From Peptococcaceae bacterium CEB3 (GTDB lineage Bacteria > Bacillota > Desulfitobacteriia > Desulfitobacteriales > Desulfitobacteriaceae): a stretch of DNA of 64,000 bases. The stretch covers positions 1-64,000 of the forward strand of contig LDXJ01000047.1 in assembly GCA_001029295.1 (NCBI GenBank), read 5' to 3'. Positions 15,847 through 25,210 of the stretch are shown here, one piece after another. Under the pieces are notes generated by a model. The model searched no databases and was not told where the DNA came from. It worked only from the letters and a program-made list of their open reading frames with translations. Numbering within the stretch: the stretch's first letter is position 1; every line of letters starts with the position of its first letter. Position numbers and translations under genes: made by a program.

Positions 15847-17475
15847 ATGAAAAAACTTGGAGTTGCTCTTGACTTAGGGACGAGCGGGCTACGCGGGCAG
15901 GTCATCGACCTTGACACGGGACAGATTCTTAAAACAGCGATCACGGCTCGGCATCCTCTACCTGGAGCTAACGTGATGGATCATCTAAATTATGTAATTG
16001 ATGCCGGCATGAATACAGCCCATCGCATTCTCTTGGATGCCGTTAATCAGGTTTTGGATGCATTGGGTGCGTGTGGTCCAGAAATGGCGCGTCTTGCGGT
16101 CTGTGGTAATCCAATCCAGCTTTCGCTGTTCGAAGGGATTGAGGTAAGGGATCTGGCCTATGCCGGTAAAAGGAAAAAGGAGGCTATGGGAATTACGGCA
16201 CCCGACAGGAACGGCAGATTGGTCTTGGCGGGTCGGATTGAAGGACTTAACATTCCGGCAACCGCCGAAGTAGTTATTCCACCGGCCGTTGCCCATGAGA
16301 TTGGTGCCGATGCCTTAGCAATGATGCTGAAGTCCGGGATGTTGGAACGGCAGGAAATGGCTCTAGTAACCGATTATGGTACCAATGCCGAGATGGCATT
16401 AAAGATTGGCGGGCACATCATTACAGGTTCCTGTGCAGCCGGACCCGCATTGGAGGGGCAGCATATCCAGTCCGGTATGCTGGCGGGACCGGGGGCCATT
16501 TCCGACATTAACCCAAGCGGCAAAAATTACACAGTCTCAGTATTGAATCACAGTATGCTCAGTGAAACGGTCGTGGAATCCGATCTAATTACCGGGATAG
16601 CCCAACGGGTGACTGCCGGTAGTATCAAAGGAATTACTGGTACTGGAGTGATTGCGCTAATTGACCAGGCGAATAGTAGTGGTTATATTCAGCTCCCTGG
16701 CATTAAGACAAGTGACCACCTTTTACATCTCACCGATGATGTTAGGTTTAGTGAAAAGGACTTGAGCGAGGCCGGAAAAGCAATTGGCGCTATCAGAGCG
16801 GGGTATATCGCTTTAAGTAAGGCTGCTGGTATTGAGGTTGAGCAGATCGAGGTAGCGTACATGGCAGGGGCGTCGGGAACCTATGTTGATGCGATTAAAG
16901 CGCAACGGATTGGTTTGGTACCTCCCTCTGTGAGAAAAGTCTACCAGATCGGGAATACTTCGCTGGCTTTAGCCGGGGATTTAGTCCTGAAGCCGGAAGG
17001 ACTTGAGGAACTGAAAAAGTTAGCCGTCAGCTTACGTGCCACCCACTGCATGTTTGGTGATTACGAACCGTTCTCGCAAGCTTATCTATTGGAACTTGCC
17101 TATTGGGATGAAGGGATGCCGCGTGACTTATATCTACGTTTTAGTCGCAAACAAGGCTTGTCTCCGCTTCCAGAGTTTAGCCAGAAGGCTGAAGTGGTGA
17201 AATGGCACAAGCGGGACATTCCTGAACTGGGTACGTATGGTCTAACGGTGATCGAAAGGGTTGGCTTAGAGCGTCGCCACGCGTTCTCAGGATGTTTAGG
17301 TTGTGGAGTCTGTACAACTGTGTGCCCAGAAAAAGCATTGTCGTTAGAGGCGTCGGACAAAGAGGGATTTTGTCTCCTCTTACGGTTTGACCTTTGTAAT
17401 GGTACCGCCTGCCTGCGCTGCGAACGGGCTTGCCCTGTAAAAGTTTATCGCTTTGCGGATTTAGGTGTGAACTAA
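15847..17475 (+). CDS. RamA-like corrinoid reductive activator (ASKHA ATPase with C-terminal ferredoxin)
   Basis: 542 residues. An actin-like ATPase fold of the DUF4445/RACo group begins at residue 5 (VALDLGTSGLRGQVIDL), with further motifs DYGTNAEMAL, GSCAAGPALEGQ and AYMAGASGTYV. The C-terminal about 70 residues contain two 4Fe-4S ferredoxin motifs: CLGCGVCTTVCP and CNGTACLRCERACP. This layout is that of RamA of methanogens, which uses ATP to reduce Co(II) corrinoid proteins back to active Co(I). Most bacterial activators (RACo) have an N-terminal 2Fe-2S domain instead, as in the gene at 19533. The likely clients are the MtaC proteins. The ribosome binding site is weak. Confidence 0.85.
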   Translation: MKKLGVALDLGTSGLRGQVIDLDTGQILKTAITARHPLPGANVMDHLNYVIDAGMNTAHRILLDAVNQVLDALGACGPEMARLAVCGNPIQLSLFEGIEVRDLAYAGKRKKEAMGITAPDRNGRLVLAGRIEGLNIPATAEVVIPPAVAHEIGADALAMMLKSGMLERQEMALVTDYGTNAEMALKIGGHIITGSCAAGPALEGQHIQSGMLAGPGAISDINPSGKNYTVSVLNHSMLSETVVESDLITGIAQRVTAGSIKGITGTGVIALIDQANSSGYIQLPGIKTSDHLLHLTDDVRFSEKDLSEAGKAIGAIRAGYIALSKAAGIEVEQIEVAYMAGASGTYVDAIKAQRIGLVPPSVRKVYQIGNTSLALAGDLVLKPEGLEELKKLAVSLRATHCMFGDYEPFSQAYLLELAYWDEGMPRDLYLRFSRKQGLSPLPEFSQKAEVVKWHKRDIPELGTYGLTVIERVGLERRHAFSGCLGCGVCTTVCPEKALSLEASDKEGFCLLLRFDLCNGTACLRCERACPVKVYRFADLGVN

Positions 17476-17572
17476 AGATCTTAGTTATTCTAATTTCTGA
17501 AATAGTGAGTTTTACATTGCTCTTGGTTGTTGGGGATAAAGCAATTTCATAAAAAATGGGGGGAATAATGAT

Positions 17573-18595
17573 ATGCATACAATGACTAGTCGCGAAAGAT
17601 TCATGGCGGCCTTAAACGGTCAATCGGTAGATCGGTTGCCAGTGATCAGTGTCTGTCAGCACGCAACTTATGACCAGATGGAACAACTGAATAGTGCCTG
17701 GCCCGATGCCTTTCATGATGCAAAACTAATGGCGAAATTGGCTAGTGGAGGGCAGTCAATCCTTGGTTTTGATGCTGTAAGAGTTCCATTCTGCCAGACT
17801 CATGAAGCGGAGGCTTTTGGGGCCGTATTAAAATATGGTGGTAAATTAGGGTTACCCAGCGTTGATATACATCCGTATCATATTGGTGATACAATCGATT
17901 TCCCGGCTGATTTTCTAAGCAAAGGGCGTATACCGGCGTTACTGGAAGCTATCCGGATCCTAAAACGTGATGTGGGTGACCAAGTTATTGTGATGGGAGG
18001 TATTATTGGCGCGTTCAGCATTGCCAGTTTGTTGTTTGGTGTTACGGATTATCTCAAGGCAAGTTTCAAGAAACCTAGCGATCTCGTTCCTTATATTGAG
18101 TTATGTGAACGTGCCGGCACCACTTTGGCCAAAGCAATGATCGAAGCTGGCGCAGATGTGATTGTTGTGGAGGACATGGTGGCTTCGATGGATATGATTA
18201 GTCCTAAGATCTACCGTACCTTGGCGTGGGAATACGAAAAGGACCAGGTTGAAGCGCTGAGTGTGCCAACGATCATCCATATCTGCGGCAAGACGGATCC
18301 TATTATTGTAGACATTGCGAAAACCGGCTGTGCGGCCATTAGTGTTGAGACCACGGTAAACATCCCGAAAGCGTTGGAGAACCTCCAATCCGAAGGGCTC
18401 ACAACCCCGTTAATTGGGGGGGTCGACCCTGTGAAAACCCTGTTCACAGGTCAACCGGAAGACGTTAAATATGAAGTCAGAAATGCGATTGCTGAAGGAT
18501 TATCCATGATTTCTCCCGGATGTTCCGTACCACCGGCTACAAGAACAGCCAACTTAAGGGCAATGGTTGATACGGCTAAAGAGTATCAAGCTTAG
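17573..18595 (+). CDS. MtaA/CmuA-type methyltransferase (uroporphyrinogen decarboxylase fold)
   Basis: 340 residues with the UroD fold. The zinc site of methylcobamide methyltransferases is conserved: His236 and Cys238 in IIHICGKTD and Cys317 in SPGCSVPP, matching His237, Cys239 and Cys316 of Methanosarcina MtaA. Such proteins either take the methyl off a methylated corrinoid or act as substrate-specific demethylases. Bacteria lack coenzyme M in this role, so the acceptor here may be tetrahydrofolate or a thiol, or the protein may be a first-step enzyme for another methyl donor. GGGGGG lies 9 bases before the ATG. Confidence 0.85.
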   Translation: MHTMTSRERFMAALNGQSVDRLPVISVCQHATYDQMEQLNSAWPDAFHDAKLMAKLASGGQSILGFDAVRVPFCQTHEAEAFGAVLKYGGKLGLPSVDIHPYHIGDTIDFPADFLSKGRIPALLEAIRILKRDVGDQVIVMGGIIGAFSIASLLFGVTDYLKASFKKPSDLVPYIELCERAGTTLAKAMIEAGADVIVVEDMVASMDMISPKIYRTLAWEYEKDQVEALSVPTIIHICGKTDPIIVDIAKTGCAAISVETTVNIPKALENLQSEGLTTPLIGGVDPVKTLFTGQPEDVKYEVRNAIAEGLSMISPGCSVPPATRTANLRAMVDTAKEYQA

Positions 18596-18696
18596 GCGAA
18601 GACGGTAACGACAGGGGAGGTAGCCAAAAAACGGTTGTACTTTGAGAGGGCTTAGGCAATGGTATTGGGCATAGCAAGTTGTTAAAACATAGCCAG

Positions 18697-18732
18697 GTGG
18701 CTGGGTAATTTATTACACAATTATTTAGCCAC
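18697..18732 (+). other. Stem-loop between the MtaA-like gene and corrinoid protein gene
   Basis: Arms GTGGCT and AGCCAC with A/T-rich partial pairing between. No clear U-run. It may separate the mta operon from the following one. The 213-base gap around it may hold a promoter that I cannot place. Confidence 0.3.
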
Positions 18733-18808
18733 AGAACAAGGATAATTTACTGATGCATTTTCGGAGTAACGTACCAAAAAAATATTTAAAACGAAGGAGT
18801 GGGTTACA

Positions 18809-19459
18809 ATGTCCCAAGCAATTCTTGATCAACTCAAAGAAGGAGTTGTCAACTACGACGAGGAGGCGGTCATAACCGCGGCCAATGAAGCCTTAGCCCA
18901 AGAAATGGATGCTCATTCGGCAATTTTCGACGGTCTGGTACCGGGCATGGTTGAAGTAGGTCGCCTGTACGAAGAGCAAGAGTATTTTGTCCCGGAAATG
19001 CTAATGTGCGCAGACGCCATGTATGCCGGTCTGAACATTCTGAAACCCCACATGAAGAAGAAAGAGGGGTCCGCGAATGGGGTAGTTGTGATGGGCGTTG
19101 TCCAGGGCGATGTCCATGATATTGGCAAGAATATCGTACGCATGATGTTCGATGCGTCTGGCTTCGAGGTTCATGACCTCGGACGGGACGTGCCTCTGGA
19201 CAAGTTTGTTGAAGAACAACTGAAGACCGATTCTAATCTGGTTTGTCTGTCGGCTATGATGACCACGACTATGGTAGGTATGAAAGAAATAATCGAGAAA
19301 ATCAAGGAAAAGAATCCCAAGTGTAAGATAATGATCGGCGGAGCCCCAGTGACCGAGGATATTGCATCGCGTTGGGGTGCGGATGGGTACGCCCGTGATG
19401 CCAACAACGCGCTGAAAGACGCCATCAATATGATCAGTTCTCTGAAAAGCATTTCGTAA
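18809..19459 (+). CDS. Corrinoid protein (MttC/MtgC-type methyl carrier)
   Basis: 216 residues. N-terminal cap domain with the family pattern IFDGLVPGMVEVGRLYEEQEYFVPEMLMCADAM (about 39-71), then a B12-binding domain with GDVHDIGKN, where His103 would bind cobalt. It belongs to the group serving methylamine, glycine betaine and O-demethylase systems rather than the methanol-specific MtaC group. The ribosome binding site GAAGGAG lies 10 bases before the ATG. It opens a second gene set with the activator at 19533, the MtaA-like gene at 21726 and the MtrH-like gene at 22854. Confidence 0.9.
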   Translation: MSQAILDQLKEGVVNYDEEAVITAANEALAQEMDAHSAIFDGLVPGMVEVGRLYEEQEYFVPEMLMCADAMYAGLNILKPHMKKKEGSANGVVVMGVVQGDVHDIGKNIVRMMFDASGFEVHDLGRDVPLDKFVEEQLKTDSNLVCLSAMMTTTMVGMKEIIEKIKEKNPKCKIMIGGAPVTEDIASRWGADGYARDANNALKDAINMISSLKSIS

Positions 19460-19532
19460 TCAAGATTTCAGGCGATTGGTTCAAGATTGCTGAAATATAA
19501 GAACTTCAAGCATATCTGAAGGAGGGAAAGCA

Positions 19533-21506
19533 TTGGAATACAACGTCATTTTCCAACCATCTGGCAGGCGAGGCAAAGTCACAGGCGGCAAAACAATCTT
19601 GCAGGCGTCCCACGATCTTGGTGTCGATATCGAATCGGTTTGTGGAGCATCCAAGGTTTGCGGTAAATGCAAAGTGAAGATTGAAGAGGGTTATTTCCAA
19701 AAGTTTGGTATTGAGTCTCGTGTTAGTCATCTCAGCCCACTGACCAGCCAGGAAGAGAAATATATGGAGTCCAAGGAAATCAAAGAGAATTACCGCTTTG
19801 CCTGTGCCACGGAAATTCATGGAGATATCTTAGTCTTCGTGCCAGAAGAAAGTCGGGGCGCGCAGCAAATCGTGCTGGAGACAGGGAAGGAACGGGTCTT
19901 CATCATAGACCCGGCCGTGCGCAAATACTATGTCGAGTTAGACCCTGCAACCTTGGAAGACCACAGAGGTGACTTTGAGCGACTCTGTATGGGCTTGCGT
20001 GCCAAATATCCACAACTTCCGGAGAACCTAGCCATTGACTACTTTTTGCTACAGAAATTGCCACCAGTTTTACGGAGCGAGAAGTGGAAAGTTACTGTCA
20101 CCATCTGGCAGAGTCGAGAGATAATTAATGTCGAGGCAGGCTTTAATGAAAAAATTGTCGGAGTAGGCATCGATATCGGCACTACCACTCTCGCAGCTTA
20201 CTTATGTGACTTGCGTACGGGCAAAGTATTGAGTAAGAAATCAATGATGAACCCCCAGGTGCGGTACGGCGAAGACGTACTCTCAAGGATTAGCTATGCG
20301 ATGATGGAAGATAACGGTTTAGAAAAAATGCACAACACGATCATCGAAAGTATTAACATCCTGATCGGGAAAATGACCGCAGAAGTGGGCCTGATACCGC
20401 AGGATTTACAGGAAGTTGTGCTAGTTTTCAATACAGTCATGCACCACATCGCCTTAAACATCGATCCCAAGTTCATGGGCCGTTCTCCCTTCGCCCCCGC
20501 GATAAAGCATTCCTTGGATATCAAGGCCAGGGATCTAAAAATAGAGGTCAATCCCAGTGCTAACGTTCACGTCCTGCCGATCGAAGCCGGCTTCGTCGGA
20601 GCAGACAACGTGGCGGTTCTGATTGCCGAGGAGCCTTACAATCAAGAAGAAATGCGCTTAATTATCGACATAGGAACTAACGGAGAAATTGATGTTGGTA
20701 ATAAGAACCAAATGCTCTCCACCTCCTGTGCCACCGGTCCAGCCCTAGAGGGAGCCCAGATAAAGTTCGGAATGCGGGCCGCACCAGGCGCTATCGAATG
20801 CATCCAGATCGACACCGAGACGTTGGAACCACGCTACAAAGTTATCGGTAGCGATGTCTGGTACCCGGAGAATAGAAATCCTGGAGCCAAAGGACTTTGC
20901 GGTTCAGGCATTATCGACGCGATCGCAGAACTGTTTAAAGCTGGCATCATCGGAACGAGCGGTCGCTTTAACGGAGGTATGGAGGCTTTCCCGCGTGTCC
21001 GCAAAGGGGCAGATGGAAAAATGGAATATGTCATCTGTTGGGCATCCGAAACCTCGATTGACCAGGACATTTCCATCACCATCTCCGACGTGCGGGCTGT
21101 CCAGTTAGCCAAGTCCGCCCTCTACGTGGGGGCAAAATATCTGATGGAGAAACTGGGAATCGAAAAAATAGACAGTGTTACTCTAGCTGGGGCATTTGGT
21201 TCATATATCAACCGCGAAAGCGCATTGCTAATCGGTATGTTTCCGGATTGTAATCTGGAAAGGGTCACAGCGGTCGGCAACGCAGCAGGAGACGGAGCGC
21301 AGATCGCTCTTCTTAATAAGGAAAAACGCGTTGAAGCAGATCGGGTTGCCCGAGAAGTTTATTTTGTCGAAACTGCAGTAGAATCAGATTTTCAAAAGCG
21401 TTTTTCCGACGCTATGGCTTTCCCACACAGCCATGACCTCTTCCCGAGCATCCAGCATATCCTAGATCAAATTCCTAAGCGGGGGAAACGGCTAACCGCC
21501 CGCTGA
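19533..21506 (+). CDS. RACo-type reductive activator of corrinoid proteins
   Basis: 657 residues. Residues 1-95 are a plant-type 2Fe-2S ferredoxin with Cys37, Cys43, Cys46 and Cys91 (VCGASKVCGKC and FACATE). A linker and middle domain follow, then an ASKHA ATPase (VGVGIDIGTTTLAAYLCDL near 205, LIIDIGTNGEIDVG, SCATGPALEGAQI, LAGAFGSYIN). RACo proteins couple ATP hydrolysis to reduction of inactive Co(II). The TTG start is preceded by AAGGAGG with 7-base spacing. It follows the corrinoid protein gene by 73 bases and probably serves it. Length is normal for the family. Confidence 0.92.
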   Translation: MEYNVIFQPSGRRGKVTGGKTILQASHDLGVDIESVCGASKVCGKCKVKIEEGYFQKFGIESRVSHLSPLTSQEEKYMESKEIKENYRFACATEIHGDILVFVPEESRGAQQIVLETGKERVFIIDPAVRKYYVELDPATLEDHRGDFERLCMGLRAKYPQLPENLAIDYFLLQKLPPVLRSEKWKVTVTIWQSREIINVEAGFNEKIVGVGIDIGTTTLAAYLCDLRTGKVLSKKSMMNPQVRYGEDVLSRISYAMMEDNGLEKMHNTIIESINILIGKMTAEVGLIPQDLQEVVLVFNTVMHHIALNIDPKFMGRSPFAPAIKHSLDIKARDLKIEVNPSANVHVLPIEAGFVGADNVAVLIAEEPYNQEEMRLIIDIGTNGEIDVGNKNQMLSTSCATGPALEGAQIKFGMRAAPGAIECIQIDTETLEPRYKVIGSDVWYPENRNPGAKGLCGSGIIDAIAELFKAGIIGTSGRFNGGMEAFPRVRKGADGKMEYVICWASETSIDQDISITISDVRAVQLAKSALYVGAKYLMEKLGIEKIDSVTLAGAFGSYINRESALLIGMFPDCNLERVTAVGNAAGDGAQIALLNKEKRVEADRVAREVYFVETAVESDFQKRFSDAMAFPHSHDLFPSIQHILDQIPKRGKRLTAR

Positions 21507-21725
21507 AATCTAGACATCACAAGTTAAAAACCAAGGATTTGGTATTTAGGAATTGTTAATTCGCGCGATTTCGAACTAACTAAACCCTGAAAGCATGTAT
21601 CACAAATTAGGTATCATCTGCAATGCCGAAAATACCAATGTCAATAAGAAAAAGGAAAATTTAGCATGATTGATGCAAAAAAGAAAGACGTACTGATAAG
21701 GGATAGTAATAAGGAGAGATGTGTA

Positions 21726-22781
21726 ATGCTGTCACTGACACCACGGGAAAGAGTACTTAATCTATTTGCTGGTAAAGAAGTGGATCGCCCTGCCTGCTAT
21801 AGCGGTATGGGCAATGTAACTACAGCTGCGCTGGAAGAAATGGGATGTAAGTTCCAGGAACTCCATGGAGATGCCGCAAAAATGGCCCGTGCAGGGGCCA
21901 GTTCCTATCGGTTGTTTGGTTATGAGAGCGCGGTCATTCCCTTCGACCTCTGTGTGGAAGCTGAAGCCTTAGGATGCGCGATGAATCCCTATGACGAAGT
22001 AGAACAACTTCTCTATCCAACAATCAAGGAGAAAATTATTCACAGTGAGGAGGAGATCACTACGTTTCCGATTCCGGCCGATCTATTGGAGCGGGGGCGC
22101 ATCAATGTCATTTGTGAGGCCATCCGCTTGCTGAAACAGGATGTCGGCCAAGAAGTAGCTGTCGGTACCTATCTCCTGGGGCCTTTTACGCTTGCCGGCC
22201 AACTGATGGACCTCAACGACCTATTTAAGCTTACCTTTAAAAAACCGGATAAAGTCAATGCCATGCTGGATCGCTTAGCCGATGTCCAGATTGGCATTGG
22301 TAAGAAATTTTACGAGGCGGGAGCAGACTATATTTCTGTGCGGGAGATGGGCGCTACGACCGATGTCCTAAGTCCTAAGACTTTTGACAAAGTTATTGCA
22401 CCTCACCTGAAAAAGATATTTGCTGGCTTACCCGGAAATAATATCCTGCATATTTGTGGAGGAACCAATAGTGTTATCAAGATCATGAATGAATGTGGTG
22501 CTGGTGCCCTGAGCATTGAATTCAAAAATGATATGGTCAAGACACGGACGGAAATTGGTTCGGGTCCGCTGGTTTTCGGGCAAGTCGATGCTTATAACGT
22601 CCTTGTCACAGGGAAATCTGACGATGTGGTTAAAGGTGTTCTGGCCAGTTTGGATGCAGGAGTTGATGCGGTCTGGCCTGGTTGTGACATTTGGCCTACA
22701 GCACCACTGGAAAATCTGAGGGCCATGGTTGAAACTGTCAAAGAACATGGTGCTAATCGGTGGGCGCGTAAAAAAGGCTAA
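21726..22781 (+). CDS. MtaA/CmuA-type methyltransferase (UroD fold), second copy
   Basis: 351 residues from ATG 21726, which follows AAGGAGAG by 7 bases. The frame is open upstream to 21666, but that leader is not family-like. Zinc ligands are His242 and Cys244 (ILHICGGTN) and Cys320 (VWPGCDIWP). It differs clearly from the copy at 17573, so the two probably act on different partners. Sitting between a RACo gene and an MtrH-type gene, it could be the substrate-specific methyltransferase of a second, unidentified methyl donor, with MtrH-type protein as the second step (inference). Confidence 0.85.
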   Translation: MLSLTPRERVLNLFAGKEVDRPACYSGMGNVTTAALEEMGCKFQELHGDAAKMARAGASSYRLFGYESAVIPFDLCVEAEALGCAMNPYDEVEQLLYPTIKEKIIHSEEEITTFPIPADLLERGRINVICEAIRLLKQDVGQEVAVGTYLLGPFTLAGQLMDLNDLFKLTFKKPDKVNAMLDRLADVQIGIGKKFYEAGADYISVREMGATTDVLSPKTFDKVIAPHLKKIFAGLPGNNILHICGGTNSVIKIMNECGAGALSIEFKNDMVKTRTEIGSGPLVFGQVDAYNVLVTGKSDDVVKGVLASLDAGVDAVWPGCDIWPTAPLENLRAMVETVKEHGANRWARKKG

Positions 22782-22853
22782 AGTTCTCTAAATACAGTGG
22801 AAAGACCCTGCGGTACCTAATAAGCCCAACGAAAATTGTGGATGGTGATAAAA

Positions 22854-23831
22854 ATGTTTACTCTAAAAGGAGAACAAAAAGTTTGTCAAATCGGACCCTT
22901 CAAGATAGGAGGACCATTTGGCGAAAACCCGCCGTTGCTGATCTCTTCGATGTTCCACAACGGAGACAGAATTTTGGAAAGCCGTAAAGATCATAAATTC
23001 GATCACGCCAAGGCAGCGGAATTTATAAAAGTGCAGGCCCGACTTTCGGCTCAAACGGGGATACCTGCATTGGTGGCGATGGTAGCCAGTTCGACCGAAG
23101 AAATGAAATATTATATTGACTTTTTCACAGACCAGAGTGATCTTCCCTTCGGCATAGATATGTGGGTCCAAAAGCCCCGCCTCGAAGCTATGGAATACGT
23201 TGCCGCCAGAGGCATGGTAGAACGTGTACTCTACAACAGTATTACTCCTTGGGACAAGGATATTCCAGACCAAGTGAGGGCACTCCGGGAAATTGGAGTC
23301 AAGCATGTTGTAGTACAAGCTTTTGATGAGAACAACCAAATGCCATCCGGTCGTCTGAGTGCCTTTGAAAAGTTGATGGAACAAGTCAGTCAAGGGGAGT
23401 TCCGAACTATTCTGGTTGATACAGCAGCCATGAACCTTCCGGCTACCGCGTTTTCCTGTTTGGGAAATAAACTGATAAAGGAAAAATACGGCTGGCCAAC
23501 GGGAGTAGCTTCGTCCAATGGTACATTTATGTGGAAGGAAGCCAGAGAAATGTGGGGGCAAACCGGTTTTGCCGGAATGGATGCTGCAGGTCAAGCCCTC
23601 TCGGCCCTGCTGTGGAGTGATTTTATCTTTTATGGTCCAATAACTGTCGCACCGAGAATTTTCCCGGCGATTGTTTCGGCATCTCTCTTCCAAGCGACCC
23701 TGTCTTTCGAAGAAACGAAACATTTGCCAAAAAACGAAAATCATCCTATTTACAACTACTTCCAGAAGTTTGCCTCTAGTTTAGGCGGCAAGGAACAAAT
23801 TGAACTAGTGCATGGAGGAAGTGCTCAGTAA
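22854..23831 (+). CDS. MtrH-family methyltransferase
   Basis: 325 residues matching the tetrahydromethanopterin S-methyltransferase subunit H family: a TIM-barrel pterin-binding methyltransferase. Recognisable segments are KVCQIGPFKIGGPFGENPP at the start and LVDTAAMNLPATAF and WPTGVASSNGTFMW in the middle. In bacteria lacking methanopterin such proteins move methyl groups between corrinoid proteins and tetrahydrofolate. It would thus feed methyl groups into the Wood-Ljungdahl pathway. ATG 22854 is chosen over 22836 because the first six codons are not family-like. It overlaps the longest version of the next gene. Confidence 0.88.
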   Translation: MFTLKGEQKVCQIGPFKIGGPFGENPPLLISSMFHNGDRILESRKDHKFDHAKAAEFIKVQARLSAQTGIPALVAMVASSTEEMKYYIDFFTDQSDLPFGIDMWVQKPRLEAMEYVAARGMVERVLYNSITPWDKDIPDQVRALREIGVKHVVVQAFDENNQMPSGRLSAFEKLMEQVSQGEFRTILVDTAAMNLPATAFSCLGNKLIKEKYGWPTGVASSNGTFMWKEAREMWGQTGFAGMDAAGQALSALLWSDFIFYGPITVAPRIFPAIVSASLFQATLSFEETKHLPKNENHPIYNYFQKFASSLGGKEQIELVHGGSAQ

Positions 23832-23874
23832 CAGGAAAACAGGGTATTGTGCGAGGCTTGTGGGGTGCTTGCGT

Positions 23875-24579
23875 ATGGGAAGACAGGTGCAATCATCTCT
23901 GGATAACCTGGATTCAGTCGACCTCATGGAACAGCTCAAGGGATGGGGGGCTGAAATCGTCGGCATAGGTGATGTCAGGCTTGGTTTGCCCTCGGACTTA
24001 AAGGGTCTGTCCACGGCGATCTCCCTTGGTCTAATTCATCCGGAGCAGTCTCCGAAGGAGGAAAACCAATTCTATGAATACCGCTATCCAGAAATAGACC
24101 TGAGAATCGAATATATTCAGAAAATGATGACTAGACAGCTCCATGCTAACGGATGGCGCTTTTTGGCAATCCCCTCGGACACTAGTAGGCGCGAGAACAG
24201 ACTAATTTCCAAGATTTATCCCCTCTTTCCCCATAAGACAGCCGCGACTTGTTCCGGTCTGGGTTGGATAGGCAAGAGCGGCTTGTTGGTCCATCCTCAG
24301 TACGGGCCACGGGTAAGTTGGGCAACAGTTTTAACCAATGCGCCATACCGTGCCACCGGAAAACCCTATATCCGCGGTCAGTGCGGACAATGTAACGCCT
24401 GTGTTCGTGCCTGTCCGGCTGGGGCAATATCTGGACAGGAGTGGAGAAGGGGTTCTAATTATGAAACAATGGTGGACATTGTTTCCTGTGCGCAACAGCT
24501 TGAGCTTAACCGGGCCGTTGTAGGCGATCTCGCCTGTGGCCGCTGCATCGAGGCCTGCTGGCGCGGTCACCGTTCTTAA
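23875..24579 (+). CDS. Iron-sulfur protein with QueG-like double 4Fe-4S domain
   Basis: About 234 residues from ATG 23875. The frame also opens at ATG 23812, inside the MtrH gene, and the true start is uncertain. The C-terminal half carries CGQCNACVRACP and a second set CAQQ...CGRCIEACW, the tandem 4Fe-4S pattern of epoxyqueuosine reductase (QueG) and reductive dehalogenases. The middle (AATCSGLGWIGKSGLLVHP) matches the same family. QueG itself is longer and binds cobalamin. Here the placement among corrinoid enzymes suggests electron transfer to a corrinoid protein or activator rather than tRNA modification (inference). Confidence 0.75.
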   Translation: MGRQVQSSLDNLDSVDLMEQLKGWGAEIVGIGDVRLGLPSDLKGLSTAISLGLIHPEQSPKEENQFYEYRYPEIDLRIEYIQKMMTRQLHANGWRFLAIPSDTSRRENRLISKIYPLFPHKTAATCSGLGWIGKSGLLVHPQYGPRVSWATVLTNAPYRATGKPYIRGQCGQCNACVRACPAGAISGQEWRRGSNYETMVDIVSCAQQLELNRAVVGDLACGRCIEACWRGHRS

Positions 24580-24660
24580 GTTTAAACGACGACGGGCCGA
24601 TGCACTTGTATCTGCTCGTTCGTCGGTCTCTATCACATATTGGAACGAGGTAATTTGAAA

Positions 24661-24984
24661 ATGACCAAAGTCAAAGTCCTGGCTGGTGCCTGTGGTTTTA
24701 CAACGATGATCGATGTAATAAAATTAGATCGTAGTAAGGTAGAAATTTCCGTCGACAGTCCTTGTGAAATGGTTCAGGCATTCAGTCATTCCCTGCCGAG
24801 TCCGCTTCAGTGGATGAAAGTATTTGCGAAAGTGAAGGACTCGTTGGTTTTTGAAGCCACTCATGACAACTTAAAGCATAGTGATTGTCCTGTTCCTGTC
24901 GCCTTGATCAAAGCCGTTATGGTGGAAATGGGCGCAATGTTGCCCAAAGACGCTACCATTGTTTTTATAAAGGAGGACTGTTAA
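24661..24984 (+). CDS. Small conserved protein of the methyltransferase locus, copy 1
   Basis: 107 residues, no membrane segment. It begins TKVKVLAGACGFTTMI and contains LKHSDCPVPVALIKAVMVEMGAMLPKD. A paralogue with the same two cysteine motifs (GACGF and HTDCPVP) lies at 25211. The conserved cysteines suggest metal binding or thiol chemistry. I recall similar small proteins beside corrinoid methyltransferase genes in related bacteria but cannot name a function. ATG 24661 follows GAGGT by 9 bases. Confidence 0.75.
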   Translation: MTKVKVLAGACGFTTMIDVIKLDRSKVEISVDSPCEMVQAFSHSLPSPLQWMKVFAKVKDSLVFEATHDNLKHSDCPVPVALIKAVMVEMGAMLPKDATIVFIKEDC

Positions 24985-25043
24985 TCTCCCTTACCTGGCA
25001 CTGTAAAAAAAGAGAGTTATGATTGTTTAAATTAGCACTATGG

Positions 25044-25140
25044 ATTCCAGTGCAAAAAGTATCGTTGCGTAGTTGACTATGGTGTTGGTGAAGGGAGCAT
25101 CATTCCCAGGTACAGGCGCTCGCAACTTTTTGCACACTAG
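25044..25140. mobile_element. MITE-like or solo-end relic of the IS1182-type element
   Basis: A 97-bp segment bounded by ATTCCAGTGCAAAAAGT on the left and, on the opposite strand, CTAGTGTGCAAAAAGT at the right, closely matching the ends of the element at 1532-3496. Inside, TTGCG and CGCAA extend the inverted repeat. The internal sequence is not from the transposase. It separates the two small paralogous genes. Confidence 0.6.
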
Positions 25141-25177
25141 ATGTAGTAGCTCGCACGCATTAATAGTTTGCACTAAA

Positions 25178-25192
25178 TGGAATAATGTTCCA
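25178..25192. promoter_or_regulatory. Operator-like palindrome before small-protein copy 2
   Basis: TGGAATAATGTTCCA is an inverted repeat ending 19 bases before the start codon at 25211 and resembles the IclR-type half-sites at the left of the window (GGAAYA-N2-GTTCC). It may be chance or a real repressor site overlapping the translation start region. Confidence 0.3.
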
Positions 25193-25210
25193 TCGGAGGT
25201 GGAAGCATCG

